From contig NZ_CP042582.1 in assembly GCF_008728835.1 (NCBI RefSeq), positions 3,313,001-3,377,000 of the forward strand: 64,000 nucleotides of DNA, written 5' to 3'. The DNA is from Hypericibacter adhaerens. Its GTDB lineage: Bacteria; Pseudomonadota; Alphaproteobacteria; Dongiales; Dongiaceae. The position numbers and the translations under genes are program-made. A model generated the notes under the pieces. That model was given only the letters and a program-made list of their open reading frames with translations, was not told where the DNA came from and made no database searches. Below are positions 59,591-64,000 of the stretch, in pieces; position 1 is the first letter of the stretch; every line of letters begins with the position of its first letter.

Positions 59591-60433
59591 TCAGGGATGG
59601 GCGACGATCAGCTTGAGAGAACCCTCGAAGAAGGGCTGCCTGCGCCAATGGCCGTGCTCCGCGTCCCAGGCGCCGCTCTCGAGATCGCGGCGCAGGCGGG
59701 TCTCGAAATCGGCGATGGCCGCCGCGTCGAGAAAGCTCCAGGCCGAGCAGGCCAGCCGCGCCTCGGGATCGAGCAGCCGTTCGGGCCGGCCGTAATAGGC
59801 CTCGTTGAAGCCGTCGGTGCAATCCAGCGGGATCGGCACCGGCCAGACCTCGGTGCGCGCGCCCAGGACCCGTGCGATGCGCGGGATCGGCGGGTAGCGG
59901 CGGGCCTCGACCGCGATCGCCGCCGGCGCATAGCGATGCAGCCAGAACCGCTCGAGCTCGTCCGGGTCGCAGGTCATGACGACGACCGGTCCCCGCGTGA
60001 CCCGGCGCATCTCGGCGAGGCCGGCCTCGAGATCGCGCCATTGATGCACGCTGAAGGTCGTCATGGAGGCGTCGAAACGGCCATCCTCGAAGGGCAGCCG
60101 CTCGGCGACCGCGTCGATCGCGGGCGGCAGATGCGCCGGCCGCTGCGCCCGCATCGAGGCCGAGGGCTCGACGGCCGTGACCGCGCGATCGGTCGGCTCG
60201 TAGGAGCCGGCACCGGCGCCGACATTGAGGACGGATTCCGCATCCTCCAGCGCCGCCACGATCATGGCGGCGATCCGGGGGTCAGGCTGGCGGAAACGCG
60301 CATAGCCGCCGCCAATCCGGCCGTAGTCGGCATCGCCGGCACTGCCATCCTGATGTCTCGCCGACAACCGCGTTTCCCCAACCGGCGTTTCAACCGAGCA
60401 GAATATTGCCGCACCGGACCGCCACGGGTCCAT
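59591..60433 (-). CDS. Class I SAM-dependent methyltransferase
   Basis: 280 residues. VLNVGAGAGSYEP (about 68-80) is motif I and TAVEPSASMRAQRP follows as the acidic SAM-binding loop. The family is the 'DYGRIGGGYARFRQPDPRI' type, annotated as small-molecule methyltransferases (pieces DYGRIGGGYARF and RQPDPRI near residue 36). The ATG at 60433 may be too far upstream; the first 30 residues look unconserved. It is convergent with mntH. Substrate unknown. Confidence 0.78.
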   Translation of the reverse strand: MDPWRSGAAIFCSVETPVGETRLSARHQDGSAGDADYGRIGGGYARFRQPDPRIAAMIVAALEDAESVLNVGAGAGSYEPTDRAVTAVEPSASMRAQRPAHLPPAIDAVAERLPFEDGRFDASMTTFSVHQWRDLEAGLAEMRRVTRGPVVVMTCDPDELERFWLHRYAPAAIAVEARRYPPIPRIARVLGARTEVWPVPIPLDCTDGFNEAYYGRPERLLDPEARLACSAWSFLDAAAIADFETRLRRDLESGAWDAEHGHWRRQPFFEGSLKLIVAHP

Positions 60434-60509
60434 GCGGGAGGGCGCCGTCAGAAAAGCGTCACAGGATCGAGCCGACAAGGACGCAACGGCACGATCGCGC
60501 CCCGTCCGG

Positions 60510-61142
60510 TCACATCGGCGGCTTGACGCCGTTCTTGCCCGCCGAGATGAAGCGGGCGACGAGCGTCCCGTCCGCATTCTTCTGCGCGAAGATCATGACA
60601 TGCGTGCCCGGCGTCAGGAGCGAGCGGTCGCCGGGCTCGATATTCACGACCGGCATGCCGTCGGGGATCGCGACCTGTTGCTGGCCATCCTTGTATTTGA
60701 CCGTGATCATGCGGCCGTTGCTGGTCGCGAGCTCGCCGACAAGGCCGTTGGTCATGCTGCTGTCGGGCGCCAGATCCCAGGGCCGATGCCCGTCGCCGGT
60801 CCCCGCCATGTCCGGCGGAAAGACATGCACCTCGAGCGCCTTCAGCGTCCCGTCCCCCTGCGGCACGGCCGTGACGCCGATGTAGCGGCCCGGCTGGATC
60901 TCCTCGACGGTGCCGAGCGTGATCGCATGCACGGAGGTCTTCCCGTCGAGCGCCACGTCGAGAACCGTGCCGCCGTTGGTCTCGACCGTCAGGGTGTCGG
61001 CGGCGACGGATTTGATCGTGCCGCGAATCCGCGCCGGCGGCGCGTCGTCGGCCCACGCCTGGCTCGCGACCAGCAACAGAACCGCTGCCAAGCCAGATCG
61101 CAACAGCGGGCCGAAGATGAAGCGGATCGACGAGTTCCTCAT
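60510..61142 (-). CDS. Secreted beta-rich protein, DUF5666-like
   Basis: 210 residues with a signal peptide of about 33 residues (ending SQAWADD). The mature part has two similar beta modules: RIRGTIKSVAADTLTVET and then a second around MITVKYKDGQQQVAIPDG. This 'v.G.v..v....ltV...g' pattern is typical of DUF5666 and OB-like secreted proteins. AGGAG precedes the ATG at 61142. It stands alone; a 12-bp palindrome (CGCCGATCGGCG, 61190-61201) lies 48 bases upstream. Confidence 0.68.
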   Translation of the reverse strand: MRNSSIRFIFGPLLRSGLAAVLLLVASQAWADDAPPARIRGTIKSVAADTLTVETNGGTVLDVALDGKTSVHAITLGTVEEIQPGRYIGVTAVPQGDGTLKALEVHVFPPDMAGTGDGHRPWDLAPDSSMTNGLVGELATSNGRMITVKYKDGQQQVAIPDGMPVVNIEPGDRSLLTPGTHVMIFAQKNADGTLVARFISAGKNGVKPPM

Positions 61143-61518
61143 CGGACGATCTCCTGCTTTCGGTGTCATCGGCAAGAATAGAAGGCTCGCGCCGATCGGC
61201 GACATTAAAAGTTCCGCAAACCCCTCCCGGTGCCGCCCCCTCCTCGGCCTTCTGCAAAGCCTGCGGCCCCGGTCCCGCGACAACGGCGTCGGTTACCTCT
61301 CTGTTCCGACAGGTAGACGGGGGGTGGCTCTCATAGACAATCGGGTCGACTGAATCGGGGCCGGCGCTGACGGATTCGGCCTCGACGGGGGGATTGCGTG
61401 GAGGGCTGCATGGCAGCATCGACGGCGCACGGCGACGGCGCCGCTCTCGCGACGGGGCGAAGCCGAGGATCATGCGCGCGAACAGCCGCCGCGACCAGCC
61501 ATGCCGCGCAAGCCGGTT
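61143..61518. other. Intergenic region, no gene seen
   Basis: 376 bases between the secreted-protein gene and the luxR-type gene, both on the minus strand. It contains the 12-bp palindrome at 61190-61201 and TATTCT on the minus strand at 61175-61180 as a possible -10. The short open frames here have no good start and no family resemblance. Nothing else is seen. Confidence 0.5.
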
Positions 61519-62316
61519 TCAGGATCGCGTTCTAGGATGCGTGCGACGCGACCTTTCCGCGGCCAGGCCGGGATCCATCATCCCCCAGCTGACGAAGCGC
61601 GCCACCGCATGGGCACGATTGACGGCGCCCAGCTTGCGGCGGGCATTGTCGACATGGAACTTCGCGGTCACCTGCGAAATGCCCAGGATCTTGGCGATCT
61701 CCCAGTCCGATTTGCCTTCGGCGACATAGGCCAGGCAATCGCGCTCGCGCGGGGTGAGCAGGCTGCCGCCCTCGACCGCCGGCGGCTCGCCGATCTCCAT
61801 GATGCGTTCCGTCAGCATCAGGCCGGCCATCTGGATCGCCGCCACCTCGTCGGGCGCGAAGCTGTCGTGCGGGAAGCCGAGGTGAAGCGAGGCGACCTTC
61901 CGGTCGGGGCCGTAGGCGGTCGAGCAGAGCGCGTCATGCATGCCCGCCTCGCTCATGGCATCCCAGTAGTCGCCGTAGGCGCGGTCGTCGCGGCTCGCGA
62001 AATCGGTGAAGCGATAGCGGGTGCGGCCTTCGCGGATCGCACCCAGCAGCGGGTTGCAGTCGAAGCAGATATAGTTGAAGGCCGAGCTTCCCTCCCAGCC
62101 GCGCCGCGCGATCCGGCGGATGAAGCCGCCGGCCTTCCAGTGCGTCGCCGAGGTCAGCGGGCCCGACGGCCGGTAATAGATGCGTGTCTGGAGATAAGAG
62201 GGGTCGAATGACGAGACGGCCTTGAAGAAGGCTTCGCTCGCGGCAACAGGGGTCGGCGCGGCCAGCACCGGCTCGGCGAGCGCCAACGCGATCGCCAATG
62301 GCGTCAACTTGTCCAT
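61519..62316 (-). CDS. LuxR-type regulator with autoinducer-domain-like N-terminus
   Basis: 265 residues. The C-terminal domain is a clear LuxR/NarL helix-turn-helix: LTPRERDCLAYVAEGKSDWE and then IAKILGISQVTAKFHVDNAR (about 188-232). The N-terminal 175 residues resemble the acyl-homoserine-lactone-binding domain, but the usual W..Y...D sites are hard to place (CFDCNPLL in the core, DYWDAM later). No luxI-type synthase is nearby, so it is an orphan or solo regulator. A possible ribosome-binding GGGGG is before the ATG. The ligand may differ from AHLs. Confidence 0.82.
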   Translation of the reverse strand: MDKLTPLAIALALAEPVLAAPTPVAASEAFFKAVSSFDPSYLQTRIYYRPSGPLTSATHWKAGGFIRRIARRGWEGSSAFNYICFDCNPLLGAIREGRTRYRFTDFASRDDRAYGDYWDAMSEAGMHDALCSTAYGPDRKVASLHLGFPHDSFAPDEVAAIQMAGLMLTERIMEIGEPPAVEGGSLLTPRERDCLAYVAEGKSDWEIAKILGISQVTAKFHVDNARRKLGAVNRAHAVARFVSWGMMDPGLAAERSRRTHPRTRS

Positions 62317-62484
62317 TCAATCCCCCAGGGCTGGGCCCCCTGAGCCGGCGGCGGGTTTCCCCCTCGGATCGCACCGCCGGACTGTGGGTTCCATTTGCTA
62401 CGCCAAATGCCGGCCCTTGTTAAGAGCGGCAAACCTTGTGCCCGCGTTTGCGCGAGGCTTCGGAGCGGCCATGAGCCTGCGGCC

Positions 62485-62509
62485 GGAGAAAATGCCTACT
62501 TCGTAGGCA
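62485..62509 (-). terminator. Rho-independent terminator of the tRNA-Ser gene
   Basis: On the minus strand TGCCTAC-GAA-GTAGGCA (62509-62493) is a perfect 7-bp stem with a three-base loop, followed by TTTTC. It lies about 67 bases after the tRNA. Confidence 0.72.
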
Positions 62510-62575
62510 CTGGCCGGAAAGCCGTTTCAGCGTCTTGGGGAACATCGCGCCCGGGCGCGACAAAGGTAAATAAGG

Positions 62576-62669
62576 TGGCGGAGGGGATGGGATTCGAACC
62601 CACGATAGGGCTTTAGGGCCCTATAACGGTTTAGCAAACCGCCGCCTTCAGCCACTCGGCCACCCCTCC
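62576..62669 (-). tRNA. tRNA-Ser (anticodon GCU)
   Basis: The minus strand reads GGAGGGG (acceptor), GTGGCCGAGTGGCTGAAGG (D arm region), anticodon loop TTTGCTAAA with GCT, a long variable arm (TAGGGCC...GGCCCTA-like pairing near 62605-62625), GGTTCGAATCC (T arm) and CCCCTCC, then discriminator G and an encoded CCA. The long variable arm confirms a class II tRNA. It has its own promoter and terminator. Confidence 0.95.
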
Positions 62670-62718
62670 GCACGACGAGAGGTTTGCCCCGGAAGGGGCC
62701 ACGGCGTATGCCGGTGCC

Positions 62719-62747
62719 GTCATAGGGGGTCCCCTCCCCTTTGTCAA
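62719..62747 (-). promoter_or_regulatory. Promoter of the tRNA-Ser gene
   Basis: On the minus strand TTGACA (62747-62742), a 17-bp spacer and TATGAC (62724-62719). This is a near-consensus sigma-70-type promoter about 43 bases before the tRNA 5' end. Confidence 0.78.
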
Positions 62748-62854
62748 TTTTTCCACGCATTTCTGCGGTTCTGGCGGGGTGTCGCAGGCCCTCCGGGCGA
62801 GCTTTCGGGGGCGCCCGAGATGCCGGCGCGGGGCCGCCCCGCCACCGAGCCGGT

Positions 62855-63376
62855 TCAGAACTGGAACAGCACGAAATGCAGGAGGGTCCCGTCGCTCACC
62901 TGGCCGCTGCCCTGGGTGTCGGCCTGCTTGAAGCGGCGGTTGAGCTCCTCGACCACCTGGTCGCGCTCGACGCTGGTGGCGCCGCGCGGGCCGCCGAGGT
63001 CGTGGATCAGCCCGTCGCGGAACTCGTCCTGGCTGATGCTCCCGTCCTGGTTGGTGTCATAGGCGCTGACCGCCTGCGACACCTCGCTCGAGGCCACGGT
63101 CCCGTCATGGTTCCGGTCGAGGGTCTGGCGCTCGGCCTCGATCTCGGCGCTGGTCAATGTGCCGTTGTGATCGGTATCGAGCGCGTCGAAGGCGTCGAGA
63201 CCCGCCTTCATCCACTCCTCCTGCGTCACCACGCCGTTATGGTCGAGGTCGGCCTGGGTGAATTCCGGCGAGGACGGAGGCCCCGGCGTCGCGGTGCAGG
63301 CCGCGAGCGCCGACAGCAACGCCCCGCCCAGGAGAAAAGCGGCGGCCTGGAAGCCGCGATGTTTCGACGATGCCAT
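62855..63376 (-). CDS. EF-hand calcium-binding lipoprotein
   Basis: 173 residues. Lipobox LSALAACTA (Cys about 26). Four EF-hand loops follow: DLDHNGVVTQEEW, DTDHNGTLTSAEI, DRNHDGTVASSEV and DTNQDGSISQDEF, each with acidic residues at positions 1, 3, 5 and 12. A degenerate fifth loop is near the end (ADTQGSGQVSD). It should bind Ca2+ at the outer membrane or in the periplasm. Single gene between the tRNA and nhaA. Role unknown. Confidence 0.85.
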   Translation of the reverse strand: MASSKHRGFQAAAFLLGGALLSALAACTATPGPPSSPEFTQADLDHNGVVTQEEWMKAGLDAFDALDTDHNGTLTSAEIEAERQTLDRNHDGTVASSEVSQAVSAYDTNQDGSISQDEFRDGLIHDLGGPRGATSVERDQVVEELNRRFKQADTQGSGQVSDGTLLHFVLFQF

Positions 63377-63455
63377 GATGACGGGCCCCCCTCGCCCGCG
63401 CCCAAGATTAAGCAGCCCGGCCGGCACCGGCAATCCGGCTTTTAGGGAGAGAGTC

Positions 63456-64000
63456 TCAGGCCGCGACCGGCGGCATGCGCGCGCTCAGCAGGCGTAGCCA
63501 GAGGTAGCCCACGATCGCCGACAGCAGGGAGCCCGCGAAGACGCCGAGGCGGATCGCGGTCGCATGCTCCAGATCCTCGAAGGCGAGCGAGCCGATGAAG
63601 AGGCTCATGGTGAAGCCGATCCCGGCCAGCATCGACACGCCGTAGAACGCGCCCCAGGTCAGGCCTTCCGGCCGGCGGCAGAGGCCGATTTTGACGGCGA
63701 TCCAGCCGACCCCGAAGATACCGATCTGCTTGCCGAGAAAGAGTCCGAGCGCGATCCCCAGCGAGAACGGCTCCACGAGGCTGCCCATCGAGATGCCGGC
63801 GAAGGAGACGCCGGCATTGGCAAAGGCGAAGATCGGCATGATCCCGAAGCTGACCCAGGGCAGCAGCATATGCTCGAGCCGTTCCAGCGGCGATTCCGCC
63901 TCCTCGCCGCGGCGCGGCGGCCGGATCGGGATGAAGATGGCGACGGTCACGCCCGCCAGGGTCGCATGGACGCCGGACTTGAGATCGCAGACCCAGATGA
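63456..64000 (-). CDS. nhaA: Na+/H+ antiporter NhaA, C-terminal part (partial)
   Basis: The gene runs off the right edge; about the last 181 residues are present. LKSGVHATLAGV just before the visible Met marks the NhaA family (helix with the KSGVHAT motif), and the membrane segments IMPIFAFANAGVSF and MLAGIGFTMSLFIGSLAF (Lys/helix X-XI region) follow. It exchanges Na+ for protons at the inner membrane. The true start lies outside the window. Confidence 0.93.
   Translation of the reverse strand, partial: IWVCDLKSGVHATLAGVTVAIFIPIRPPRRGEEAESPLERLEHMLLPWVSFGIMPIFAFANAGVSFAGISMGSLVEPFSLGIALGLFLGKQIGIFGVGWIAVKIGLCRRPEGLTWGAFYGVSMLAGIGFTMSLFIGSLAFEDLEHATAIRLGVFAGSLLSAIVGYLWLRLLSARMPPVAA

Noticed and set aside
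58060-59616. Second long plus-strand frame over the Nramp gene
   Set aside because: Same strand but different frame; the product is Arg/Pro/His-rich, whereas the other frame gives a clean eleven-helix Nramp with DPGN and MPH.
62395-62616. Small plus-strand frame across the tRNA-Ser region
   Set aside because: It runs antisense into the tRNA gene and its terminator; no ribosome-binding site.

Overview
The window is GC-rich DNA, densely packed with genes, from what looks like an alphaproteobacterium, probably of the Rhodospirillales type. The evidence is the gene style (TamAB, long-form LeuA, EfeUOB), a leucine leader peptide with no room for a 5' leader, ATGA-coupled operons, and palindromic intergenic repeats of the CGTCAT...ATGACG kind. 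The taxonomic placement is inference from gene content; no rRNA is present. The only RNA gene seen is tRNA-Ser(GCU). I see no phage, CRISPR array or insertion sequence.

Left part (1-11.4 kb): the tail of a molybdenum hydroxylase large subunit overlapping a MoaD-like gene, two small genes, and a minus-strand run of a Rieske oxygenase, tamA and tamB. Then comes leuA (2-isopropylmalate synthase), preceded by a promoter and a 16-residue leader peptide rich in leucine.

11.5-26.1 kb: a complete-looking aryl polyene-type biosynthetic cluster. Sixteen mostly overlapping minus-strand genes encode two ketosynthases, a chain-length-factor-like protein, a ketoreductase, two dehydratases, two acyl carrier proteins, an AMP ligase, a thioesterase, a PlsC-type acyltransferase, a glycosyltransferase-acyltransferase fusion, a LolA-like carrier, an MMPL exporter, a DUF3261-like lipoprotein and a membrane protein. 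A divergent phosphopantetheinyl transferase would activate the carrier proteins.

26.1-35.4 kb: two tandem paralogous lipoproteins of unknown function, a copper-handling set (DUF2946-like, YcnI, CopC-CopD fusion), a TetR regulator, a TTC38-like TPR protein, two alpha/beta hydrolases, an amidohydrolase and a DUF1636 protein.

35.5-40.2 kb: a LacI regulator with two matching palindromes upstream, coupled to a 2-hydroxyacid dehydrogenase, an enolase paralogue with altered active-site residues and an APH-type kinase. This looks like an undescribed small-molecule pathway.

40.2-52.5 kb: a catabolic island. It holds ferredoxin reductase, ferredoxin, a glutamine-synthetase-like ligase, a P450, an acetoacetate-decarboxylase-like protein, an FAH-family hydrolase/isomerase, homoprotocatechuate dioxygenase (HpaD), a semialdehyde dehydrogenase (HpaE), a MarR regulator, an APC permease and a second P450. 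Two near-identical 17-bp palindromes precede hpaE and lie in the MarR/permease promoter region. A plausible reading is import, oxygenase activation and meta-cleavage of an aryl-acetate or aryl-alkylamine compound.

52.5-64 kb: an iron-uptake operon (EfeU, EfeO with cupredoxin domain, EfeB, a second EfeO-like protein) behind a Fur-box-like site. It is followed by an SDR, an Nramp transporter, a methyltransferase, a secreted beta-rich protein, a LuxR-type regulator without a LuxI partner, tRNA-Ser with its own promoter and terminator, an EF-hand lipoprotein and the C-terminal part of NhaA running off the right edge.
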